Shown: one piece after another, positions 37,903 to 45,695 of the stretch | Position numbering within the stretch: the first letter of the stretch is position 1 | How the letters are laid out: each line of letters opens with the position of its first letter | From: Glaciecola sp034112105 | GTDB taxonomy: Bacteria > Pseudomonadota > Gammaproteobacteria > Enterobacterales > Alteromonadaceae | Assembly (NCBI GenBank): GCA_034112105.1 | Contig: JAWUVZ010000063.1 | Location: 1 to 58,275, forward strand | Reading direction: 5' to 3' | Length of the DNA stretch: 58,275 nt | Program-made: the position numbers and the translations under genes | The notes under the pieces: model-generated | Told to the model about the DNA's origin: nothing | Seen by the model: the letters and a program-made list of their open reading frames with translations, nothing else | Database searches by the model: none

Positions 37903-38823
37903 TTGTTCAATGACTTGCCTGAATCGCAAAAAGTTCCACCTCAATTAGCGTCTTGGGTTATCGACTTTATTCACTACAGTCGTGTTGAGCGCCAACTTTC
38001 CGAACTTACTTGTAAAAACTATCAACGTCAGATACTCAGTGCCCTCAACGACCTTAACATCATTAATTGGACAGAGCTTTCTCCTGATCATATAAAAATG
38101 ATGTTGATGCGCTGCAGTAAAGCAAAACTGTCCACTCGCACCATCAATTTGCGGCTCAGTGTGTTGCGAAACTTCTGCGAATTTATGGTCACGAAAGAAT
38201 ATCTAAGTAACAATCCGGTTGCCGCAATTCAGTCCTTAAAACAATCAAAGCCATTGCCCAAACAATTGAATGTCGATGAAATGGGCAGTTTACTAAACTT
38301 TGATGCGACGGGATTTTTGGATACTCGAGACAAAGCGATGTTCGAATTGCTATACGGCTGTGGTATGCGTTTATCAGAATTGACAGGGCTTGAACTGAGA
38401 GATATTTTAGCCGGTGATGAAGTGAGAGTTATTGGTAAAGGCAATAAGGAGCGACGTTTACCCTTGGGTCGTCAGGCTAAAATTGCGGTTAACCTGTGGA
38501 TTGCTGAACGCAATAAACTATTACCTTCAGCAGACCAACAAGCCCTATTTTTATCCAAACGTAAAACCCGAATTTCCAACCGACAAGTACAAAATAGACT
38601 TGACCATTGGGCTAAAAAACAAACCCTTTATCAACAAATCAGTCCACACACATTGCGCCATTCGTTCGCAACTCACGTATTAGAGTCCAGTAATGATTTA
38701 CGAGGTGTTCAAGAATTATTAGGGCATGCGAACTTATCCACGACTCAAATCTACACTCACCTTAACTTTCAGCATCTGTCTCAAATTTATGACAAAGCAC
38801 ACCCAAGGGCAAAGAAGAAGTGA
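37903..38823 (+). CDS. xerC: Tyrosine recombinase XerC
   Basis: The protein has 306 residues. An N-terminal SAM-like core-binding domain (about residues 13-95) is followed by the catalytic domain. The catalytic set is complete: Arg in GCGMRLSELTGLEL, Lys in GKGNKERRLPLG, HTLRHSFATH, and the Tyr nucleophile in STTQIYTHL. With XerD it resolves chromosome dimers at dif (family knowledge). The start is a TTG with AAAGG upstream. It overlaps yigB by four bases. Confidence 0.95.
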   Translation: MFNDLPESQKVPPQLASWVIDFIHYSRVERQLSELTCKNYQRQILSALNDLNIINWTELSPDHIKMMLMRCSKAKLSTRTINLRLSVLRNFCEFMVTKEYLSNNPVAAIQSLKQSKPLPKQLNVDEMGSLLNFDATGFLDTRDKAMFELLYGCGMRLSELTGLELRDILAGDEVRVIGKGNKERRLPLGRQAKIAVNLWIAERNKLLPSADQQALFLSKRKTRISNRQVQNRLDHWAKKQTLYQQISPHTLRHSFATHVLESSNDLRGVQELLGHANLSTTQIYTHLNFQHLSQIYDKAHPRAKKK

Positions 38824-39536
38824 TTATTTATAAACCCACTCCAAAAATTAGCGCTATGACCTTCGATTTGGATGACACCTTATACGATAATTGGCCCTAT
38901 ATTATTGAAGCTGAAAAAGGCTTATTGAGTTTTATTGCAAAAGAATATCCTGATTCGTCTTACCTCAATAGAGACGATTGGCAACAGTATAAACAACAAG
39001 TATTGCATAACGACCCTGAGTTGTTCTGGGATATGGGCGACTTGCGCCGGATCATCTTAACAAAGGGACTAGAGGGGGCCGGTTACCGCGGTAAAGTACT
39101 GGCCGACGCAGTGCAAACTTGCTTTGATTGGTTTTATTTTGAGCGCAGCAATTTTAAAGTAGGTGAAGCCCAATGCCAATTGCTGGCAAAACTAGCTGAA
39201 CGCCTGCCGTTAGTTGCTATTACTAACGGTAATGTAAATACCCAACAAATTGGGATAGATGACTATTTTCAACATACATTCAAAGCCAGTCGTAAAAACC
39301 CAATGAAGCCGCATGCGCATATGTTCGATCAAGCAGCCGCTTATCTCAACATAAGCCGTGGCAGCATCTTGCACGTTGGCGACAATTTGGAAAAGGATGT
39401 TTGGGGAGCAACTAATGCAGGTTTCTCTAGCGCTTGGCATGCTTGCGATAGGCCAATGCAAATTGAGAAAGAGTCCGTTCAAGTTCTGCCTAACGTTGAA
39501 ATTCATCACCTTGACGAGCTCTTAGCATTTATTTGA
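38820..39536 (+). CDS. yigB: HAD-family hydrolase YigB
   Basis: The protein has 238 residues. The start is GTG overlapping the xerC stop. HAD motifs are in order: FDLDDTLYDN near residue 15, ITNGNVNTQQIG near 134 (motif II region), and HVGDNLEKDVWGA near 180. YigB-type enzymes dephosphorylate FMN and other small phosphates (knowledge). It is the last gene of the lptM-lysA-dapF-DUF484-xerC-yigB series. Confidence 0.88.
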   Translation: MIIYKPTPKISAMTFDLDDTLYDNWPYIIEAEKGLLSFIAKEYPDSSYLNRDDWQQYKQQVLHNDPELFWDMGDLRRIILTKGLEGAGYRGKVLADAVQTCFDWFYFERSNFKVGEAQCQLLAKLAERLPLVAITNGNVNTQQIGIDDYFQHTFKASRKNPMKPHAHMFDQAAAYLNISRGSILHVGDNLEKDVWGATNAGFSSAWHACDRPMQIEKESVQVLPNVEIHHLDELLAFI

Positions 39537-39898
39537 TCAGTACCAATTTAAGGATATGGATGTGAATGTGAATGTGGATTTTTATTGTATTGCGATTATT
39601 AGAAACTTTAGCGATTAATTTGTAAAACTTACATCACACATCTGCCGTCACTTTATATCGATATTGTAATTGCAATCTGTAATTGAATATTATTGGCTGT
39701 CATATATAAGTCTCTGGTACCTTGTGGTGAACTAGCCACGGACAGGGCTCCGCAGTCGAAGATGGGTTTTCTCGACATATTCGATAAAAGTATTATGATA
39801 CGAAAAGACACTTTCATATTTAGTCAACGCAAAGTAATCGACGAGTCTCTTGTTGGCTGTTAAAAAATAGACAACTAACCCTATCTGAGGATCCTATT
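39537..39898 (+). other. Intergenic region with possible structured RNA before the DsrE-like gene
   Basis: No gene is seen. Around 39716-39785 nested complementary stretches occur: GTGG/CCAC, CCTTGT/ACAGGG with one G-U, and GTCGA/TCGAC. They could fold into two adjacent hairpins in a 5' leader. I recognise no known riboswitch. The first part is AT-rich with short GTGAAT repeats. Confidence 0.3.
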
Positions 39899-40450
39899 GT
39901 GCAAAAATTTATCCGCCTAAAAACGACCTTACTCGCGCTATTTATATTGATGGTATCGGCAACAGCTAGTGCACAACTATCATCTTTTAAAGAAGGGCCT
40001 GTCATAACTGATTTTGGTAAAAATGCCACAGTATCGACTCATACGGTATCGAAATCAGCAAAATTCAAGATTGCATTTGATGTAGGAAGTCCTGCGGATG
40101 CTGGCGAAGTAAACCGAAAATTTGATAGTCTAGCGCGTTTTATTAATATGCATGTTGGCGCAGGTGTTGATAAAGAAAACATTCAACTTGCTCTTGTAGT
40201 TCATGGCAAAGCTAGCTTTGATTTACTTGATGACACAACTTATCAAAAGTTAAATAAATCAGATAATCCAAACAAAGCATTACTACAAGCACTGTTGAAT
40301 AGTAACGTGCAAGTGATTTTATGTGGTCAAACTGCCGCTGCTTATGAAATTGACATTAGCCAACTTGTTGAAGGGGTTAAAATAGAGCTGTCCGCGATGA
40401 CAGCACATGCCCTTCTGCAGCAAGAGGGCTATACCATTAATCCTTTTTAG
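39899..40450 (+). CDS. Secreted DsrE-like protein
   Basis: The protein has 183 residues. The start is GTG with GAGGAT upstream. A signal peptide (hydrophobic residues 8-22, cleavage after ASA at about 26) is followed by a DsrE/F-like alpha/beta domain: FKIAFDVGS, LARFINMHVGAGV, LALVVHGKA, and the Cys-bearing VILCGQTAAA. DsrE-fold proteins often handle sulfur through this Cys; an exported version probably works in the periplasm. The actual substrate is unknown. Confidence 0.8.
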   Translation: MQKFIRLKTTLLALFILMVSATASAQLSSFKEGPVITDFGKNATVSTHTVSKSAKFKIAFDVGSPADAGEVNRKFDSLARFINMHVGAGVDKENIQLALVVHGKASFDLLDDTTYQKLNKSDNPNKALLQALLNSNVQVILCGQTAAAYEIDISQLVEGVKIELSAMTAHALLQQEGYTINPF

Positions 40451-40531
40451 TGATGAAAGGCAAGACGACTCAATATTTATTGCCAAAAAAGTAAAACGAC
40501 CTCTTTTTTGTTAACTTAAATTTTAGGCAGC

Positions 40532-42577
40532 ATGATGACAACAAATTTTACGACGACAATATCTCCATTTCCACACTTGCTAGAGCCATTAGATTTGGGC
40601 TTTACCACCTTAAAAAACCGTACCTTAATGGGCTCAATGCATTTAGGTCTAGAGGAAGAAAAAGGGGGTTTTGACAAGCTAGCCGCTTTTTATGCTGAGC
40701 GAGCAAGGGGTGGTGTAGGCCTTATTGTTACAGGAGGGATCGCACCTAACATTGCTGGCTGGGTAGCCCCCTTTGCTGGACGAATGAGTAGCTCGCGGCA
40801 TGCCAAAAAGCACCGCGTAATCACCGATGCGGTGCACAAGGAGGGAGGTAAAATATGTATGCAAATTTTACACTCTGGACGTTATGGATATCACCCGATG
40901 GCAGTTTCTGCTTCGGGAATAAAATCACCGATAACTCCATTTAAACCCAGAGCACTGTCCTCAAAAGGCGTGCGAAAAACAATACAAGATTATGTCGATT
41001 GTGCAAACTATGCAAAAAGTGCAGGTTATGACGGCGTCGAGATTATGGGCTCCGAAGGGTATTTAATTAATCAGTTTTTTTGTGAGCGCACAAATCAACG
41101 GAATGACGAATTCGGTGGTAGCTTAGAAAATAGAGCTCGTCTTGCAATTGAAATAGTTAAACAAACGCGCGAGAAAATAGGTGTCGAGTTTATTATTATT
41201 TATCGCCTATCGATGCTAGATTTAGTCGAAGGCGGTGCGCTTTGGGATGAGATTGTCTACCTTGCCAAAGAAATAGAGAAAGCGGGTGCTACACTAATCA
41301 ACACCGGCATTGGATGGCATGAGGCTAGAGTGCCTACAATAACTACATCGGTGCCACGAGCGGCCTTCACATGGATAACGCAACGCATGAAAGCGGAGGT
41401 TAAGGTTCCACTTATTACCACTAACCGTATTAATACACCTGAAGTTGCTGAGTCTGTCTTGGCGCAAGGTCATGCAGATATGGTTTCTATGGCGCGCCCC
41501 TTTTTAGCTGACCCCGATTTTGTCGCCAAAGCGATGCGCAACGAATCAGACCAAATTAATACCTGCATCGCCTGTAACCAAGCATGCCTTGACCATGCCT
41601 TTGAGCAAAAACGCGCGAGTTGCTTGGTAAATCCACAGGCTTGTTATGAAACAGAACTTATCTTCAAGTCGGTGGTGGCTCCTAAAAAACTTGCTGTTGT
41701 AGGTGCAGGTCCCGCAGGATTAGCCTTCTCCACGTATGCCGCCGCGCGCGGACATGAAGTACACTTGTTTGAACAAGCAAATGAAATTGGTGGTCAATTT
41801 AACTATGCGAAACAAATACCCGGTAAGGAGGAGTTTTACGAAACCCTTCGATACTACAGCAGACGTATAGATGTGACTGGCGTTAAACTTCATTTAAATA
41901 CTCGCGTTGACGCAGAGTTGCTTAAGCAGGGAGGCTTTGAAGAAGTGGTAATGGCCACCGGGATCAAGCCGCGCTTGTTAACTATTCCAGGAAGCGATCA
42001 CCCTAAGGTCATGAGTTACATTGACGTACTACGCGACCATAAGTCTGTTGGTAAAAAAGTAGCGGTTATTGGTGCTGGAGGCATCGGTTTTGACGTTTCT
42101 GAATACTTAGTAGAACAAGAAAACCTAACCACCAATTTAGATAAATGGCTTGCTCACTGGGGCATCGACAAAGCATTTAAGACGCCGGGTGCGCTGGTTG
42201 AAAAACAGCTACATGAACCACCAAGGCAGGTTTATTTGTTGCAAAGGAAAACCACCAAAGTGGGCAAAGGGCTAGGTAAAACTTCCGGCTGGATACATCG
42301 TAGTTCGCTGACTAACCACAAAGTACAAATGATGAATGGGGTTAGCTATGAGAAGATTGATGATGAGGGGTTGCACATCATCATTGGTGACAAACCCAAA
42401 GTGTTAGATGTTGATCATATTATTGTTTGCGCTGGCCAAGAACCTTTGCGAGAACTGCAATCAAGTCTGGAAGAAGCAGGCATGAATGTGCATGTTATTG
42501 GCGGTGCTGATGTCGCTTCAGAACTCGATGCAAAACGAGCAATTCGACAGGCTGCCGAACTAGCCGCTGAAATTTAG
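40532..42577 (+). CDS. fadH: 2,4-dienoyl-CoA reductase, FadH-type
   Basis: The protein has 681 residues, with a methionine option at codon 2. An FMN-binding TIM barrel (about 1-340) carries HSGRYGYHP. A 4Fe-4S cluster motif follows at C345, C348, C352 and C364. FAD- and NADPH-binding folds come next (VVGAGPAGLAFS near 390, VIGAGGIGFDVSEYL near 512). The order matches E. coli FadH, which reduces 2,4-dienoyl-CoA in oxidation of unsaturated fatty acids; a related flavin oxidoreductase of the same layout cannot be excluded. It is followed by a bidirectional terminator. Confidence 0.88.
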   Translation: MMTTNFTTTISPFPHLLEPLDLGFTTLKNRTLMGSMHLGLEEEKGGFDKLAAFYAERARGGVGLIVTGGIAPNIAGWVAPFAGRMSSSRHAKKHRVITDAVHKEGGKICMQILHSGRYGYHPMAVSASGIKSPITPFKPRALSSKGVRKTIQDYVDCANYAKSAGYDGVEIMGSEGYLINQFFCERTNQRNDEFGGSLENRARLAIEIVKQTREKIGVEFIIIYRLSMLDLVEGGALWDEIVYLAKEIEKAGATLINTGIGWHEARVPTITTSVPRAAFTWITQRMKAEVKVPLITTNRINTPEVAESVLAQGHADMVSMARPFLADPDFVAKAMRNESDQINTCIACNQACLDHAFEQKRASCLVNPQACYETELIFKSVVAPKKLAVVGAGPAGLAFSTYAAARGHEVHLFEQANEIGGQFNYAKQIPGKEEFYETLRYYSRRIDVTGVKLHLNTRVDAELLKQGGFEEVVMATGIKPRLLTIPGSDHPKVMSYIDVLRDHKSVGKKVAVIGAGGIGFDVSEYLVEQENLTTNLDKWLAHWGIDKAFKTPGALVEKQLHEPPRQVYLLQRKTTKVGKGLGKTSGWIHRSSLTNHKVQMMNGVSYEKIDDEGLHIIIGDKPKVLDVDHIIVCAGQEPLRELQSSLEEAGMNVHVIGGADVASELDAKRAIRQAAELAAEI

Positions 42578-42584
42578 CATCTAC

Positions 42585-42617
42585 AAGATTAGCGGCTCGA
42601 ATCTAGCCGCTAATCTT
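42585..42617. terminator. Bidirectional terminator between fadH and yegD
   Basis: AAGATTAGCGGCT and AGCCGCTAATCTT form an exact 13-base stem with a short loop between two converging genes. Confidence 0.85.
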
Positions 42618-42625
42618 ATTTAATG

Positions 42626-44125
42626 CTAAAGCCTAGCAGCGTGGATCGCTAAGCCTTCACAAACGGAGTTAAACGCATCACCTTCGATTACTGGCAAATT
42701 AGGCAACATTTCTTCTGTTAACTGTTGTCGAACAATTGGTGACAAGCTCATACCACCAGTAATGAAAAGCATTTCTGGTGGTTCACTACTATTTTCCAGG
42801 CATTCCACAACTAAACGCTTCACACGGCTTAGCCATGTCTGCATAGAGCGATTTAAGTCCTCTACCGACAAATCTACATCATAATCAGGCTCAATATAAT
42901 GTAGTGGTAAGGTTATTTCCGTTTTTGAGGACAGCATCTCTTTCGCTAAACGAGATGAATTGACAAGACGGGCTGAAAGCTTGTCCTCTTGCACTGTTAG
43001 TAATCGACCTAACAATTTGGGCTCTTTTGTAATTGACCTAGTTTGTATGATATCCAAACCATATTCATCTGAAAAAAAGCGGTTGAGCTTGGGAATATCA
43101 TCGACAGCGCACATATCTGAAAAATAAGTAGGTGGCACAGGTAGCCCACTTTGCATCTTCAAGCCCTGCCCCATTGTCGGTGCAATTGACTTTACAATTA
43201 AGTTTTTATCACACTCCATACCGCCAATTCGAGCTCCGGTAACAGAAAGCACATCTTGCTGACGATTAAGATTGGTGCGTTTTTCTGGTGACAACTTGAT
43301 ACAACAAATATCAGTCGTACCACCACCAATATCGACGACGAGTACATTGGTCGGTTTGGCTAAATTAGGCTCAATTTTGTAAGCAGCAGCAATCGGCTCT
43401 TCCAGAAACTCAACATGCGTAAAGCCAGCCATTTTTGCAGCTTCAGCCATTATTTCGAGTGCTTGATTATTGCCTTCTTCGCCTCTGGTTCCATGAAATT
43501 TAACCGGACGACCAATTACCGCAGTGTCGACAATTTGATTTAGTTGCTGCTGTGCACTTTGACGAAAATAGGCCAACTGTTTAGCAATCATTCCTACGAA
43601 AGCAGCCTTCTGACCAGCCACTAAATGCGCACCTAAAAAATTTTTCGGTGAATAAATTAAGCGGCCTTTTTCTGGCGTTTTTAGATAACGTTTAAAGCCT
43701 TCTTCACCAAATGCAAATTCGCCTGTTTCAACCAATTGGTGAAGCGACAAATCTTGCACTGTCATATATTTAAGGAGAAGTTGAATCGCTTGGCGCTGCA
43801 ATGCTGGCTTGTTATGATACTGGGCACGTAAATCGTCAATTTTTTCACTAAAAACACGCTGTTCTCGGGGGTCTTGCGCTTCGTAATAGCTATTCTTAGC
43901 TTTTTCTAGCTGATCATTTATAGCACGCTGAATTTGCGAGACTTTGGCCTCAATAGCAGACACAGGTGGGCGCGGTAAATCATCTTTGTAATATACAAAC
44001 ACGGAAGAACGAATTTTATTCGATTGTTCAACATTAGGATCTAGTTTAATGAAATGATGTTTCGTCCCATCAAAGTAAACTACCTCTGAATTCGATGTAC
44101 CGTAATCTATGCCTATTGCTGCCAT
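42626..44125 (-). CDS. yegD: HSP70-family protein YegD
   Basis: The protein has 499 residues with an actin/HSP70 ATPase core but no substrate-binding domain. It starts IGIDYGTSNSEVVYF, has VVDIGGGTTDICC near residue 268 and FITGGMSLSPIVRQ near 458. The central insert (about residues 60-130) is helical and charged. This fits YegD, a small HSP70 relative of unknown clients. It stands alone in the minus orientation with its own terminator. Confidence 0.86.
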   Translation of the reverse strand: MAAIGIDYGTSNSEVVYFDGTKHHFIKLDPNVEQSNKIRSSVFVYYKDDLPRPPVSAIEAKVSQIQRAINDQLEKAKNSYYEAQDPREQRVFSEKIDDLRAQYHNKPALQRQAIQLLLKYMTVQDLSLHQLVETGEFAFGEEGFKRYLKTPEKGRLIYSPKNFLGAHLVAGQKAAFVGMIAKQLAYFRQSAQQQLNQIVDTAVIGRPVKFHGTRGEEGNNQALEIMAEAAKMAGFTHVEFLEEPIAAAYKIEPNLAKPTNVLVVDIGGGTTDICCIKLSPEKRTNLNRQQDVLSVTGARIGGMECDKNLIVKSIAPTMGQGLKMQSGLPVPPTYFSDMCAVDDIPKLNRFFSDEYGLDIIQTRSITKEPKLLGRLLTVQEDKLSARLVNSSRLAKEMLSSKTEITLPLHYIEPDYDVDLSVEDLNRSMQTWLSRVKRLVVECLENSSEPPEMLFITGGMSLSPIVRQQLTEEMLPNLPVIEGDAFNSVCEGLAIHAARL

Positions 44126-44352
44126 CTTGGTCCTGAGCTATTAAAAAAGAGACCGCGGATTGTAGAGTAAAAATATATTCAATTCACTATTTGATTTAGC
44201 ATAGAGCAGTTAAATATTCCTAAAGCCTATGGGTCGTCGCAATTCATCGTATTTTTGCTCACTACGTGATTAATATCGAGGCACAAAATAGCGTACGTTG
44301 AGCGGGCAATAAAAATGAATAGAAAGGGTTAAACAAACGAATACCAAAACGC

Positions 44353-44919
44353 TTAAAAAAGTAGGATTTTAAAGCCTATCGCAATTAATATGAACCCACC
44401 AAATAACTCCGCTTTAAGGGAAAGTGTTTCGCCTCTAGTGCTCCCCAAAAAGAAACCAAATAAGCTAACAACGAAGGCGGTTAGTCCAATAATTAAACAC
44501 GATAGATAAGGAAATAATGGCATTAAAGCTAGTGTAAATCCGGCAGCAAACGCGTCAATACTAGTCGCTACTGCAATAATTAATAACGTGTTATGAGTCA
44601 GTAAAGGTGCAATTTCATCACCATCCTTTTTAAATGAGTCATAAATAGATTTAAGCCCTAAAGACACCAAAATAGTAAAGCCAATCCACTGCGATAGACT
44701 CTCAAACCAAGCAAAAAGAGTCACTCCACCTAGGTAACCTAAAAGTGGGAATACAGCATGAAAGATAGCGAAATAAATAGCGACAGTAAAAGTGCTGGAA
44801 AAGCGCATTCCACCATCGGATTTATGTTTATATGTGCCACTTTTATTGACCGCAATACCGATAGATACAGCGAACACATCCATGCTTAGCCCGATTGACA
44901 ATAAAATTACTTCTAACAT
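44353..44919 (-). CDS. mntP: Manganese efflux pump MntP
   Basis: The protein has 188 residues with six predicted membrane helices in two related halves. The metal-site motifs GLSMDVFAVSIGI (residue about 9) and SIDAFAAG (about 120) are the twin Asp motifs of MntP/YebN. It exports Mn2+ across the inner membrane. In some bacteria the gene has a yybP-ykoY riboswitch; I looked in the 200 bases upstream and do not see its conserved core. Confidence 0.9.
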   Translation of the reverse strand: MLEVILLSIGLSMDVFAVSIGIAVNKSGTYKHKSDGGMRFSSTFTVAIYFAIFHAVFPLLGYLGGVTLFAWFESLSQWIGFTILVSLGLKSIYDSFKKDGDEIAPLLTHNTLLIIAVATSIDAFAAGFTLALMPLFPYLSCLIIGLTAFVVSLFGFFLGSTRGETLSLKAELFGGFILIAIGFKILLF

Positions 44920-45338
44920 GAGGCATAAATCATAAGGTTACAAAATCACTAAGAAAGTACAAAGGATACTCACATCGCAATCGAATACCATCATTAATTA
45001 AGCAAAAGATGAATTTTTAGGGCATGAATATAGGACTTCAATAGGGGCTATTTACTAGCCTGCTCTCCATATTCAATTTTGATATACGCCGCACAATAAA
45101 CCGTCCCCTTTCGTTTTTTATACGCTAATAATGGCGTTATCGGTCTTGCATAGCGTGGTTAAAATATAGATTATTTGAACAACATAGCATGCACGAGGTA
45201 TCTGGCTGTTTGGATATTGTTGATACACATCGTACTTAGTGACGATACCATCCCAAAGTCGCATTGCATATTTGTTCGGCAACGCAAGTAGTGACTTTTC
45301 ATTGATCAACATAAATGCTTTATTTGTGCGAGAAAACA
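44920..45338. other. Gene-free stretch between mntP and the dehydrogenase remnant
   Basis: A minus-strand frame at 45118-45339 (73 codons) is present but resembles no family I know and runs antisense to the start of the remnant. Nothing else is convincing. Confidence 0.4.
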
Positions 45339-45620
45339 ATGCGTCTAAAGCACTGCCATAATTTTCATGATTTTCGTATATTGGCTAAAAAGGGTCTGCC
45401 CAGTCCTATCTTCAACTATATTGATGGCGGAGCAGATGATGAGACGACCTACCGGCGCAATTCGGCAGCATTTGATACCTGTGACCTAATCCCTAGCGTA
45501 TTAACTGGTGTCTAGAGAGCGCTGGGGTTGATGCATTCAGAACTTGAGAGCGGTGTGAAATTGATTGGTAAAACGGCTATTAGCCAATTAAATCATAAAA
45601 ACCTGAGATTTCGGGATTAA
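45339..45620 (+). pseudogene. FMN-dependent alpha-hydroxy-acid dehydrogenase (LldD-like) with its middle deleted
   Basis: The frame opens with the family N-terminus (NFHDFRILAKKGLPSPIFNY, then IDGGADDETTYRRN) up to LIPSVLTGV at residue 58. A TAG at 45513-45515 follows. The same frame continues with RALGLMHSELESGVKLIG and ends SQLNHKNLRFRD, the normal C-terminus of these enzymes. About 280-300 residues, including the FMN and substrate sites, are missing. The deletion is in frame apart from the stop at the join. It is upstream of uvrD and probably does nothing. Confidence 0.85.
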
Positions 45621-45631
45621 AAACGTAAAGA

Positions 45632-45662
45632 CTGTATAAACACACAGGTTTATTGCTATACT
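45632..45662 (+). promoter_or_regulatory. LexA box overlapping the uvrD promoter
   Basis: CTGTATAAACACACAG at 45632-45647 fits CTGT-N8-ACAG exactly and 13 of 16 positions of the E. coli LexA consensus. A -10-like TATACT follows at 45657-45662, so LexA bound here would cover the -35 region. uvrD is an SOS gene in E. coli, which supports the call. Confidence 0.72.
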
Positions 45663-45695
45663 TGAACTATTCGACGCAAAATAAAAAGAATTTTA

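Noticed and set aside
44920..45120. yybP-ykoY manganese riboswitch before mntP
   Set aside because: The conserved core sequence of the class is not seen; only loose GGAG and GGCTAGTAAATAG stretches.
45118..45339. 73-codon minus-strand ORF
   Set aside because: No family resemblance, and its 5' end lies antisense to the dehydrogenase remnant; no ribosome site.
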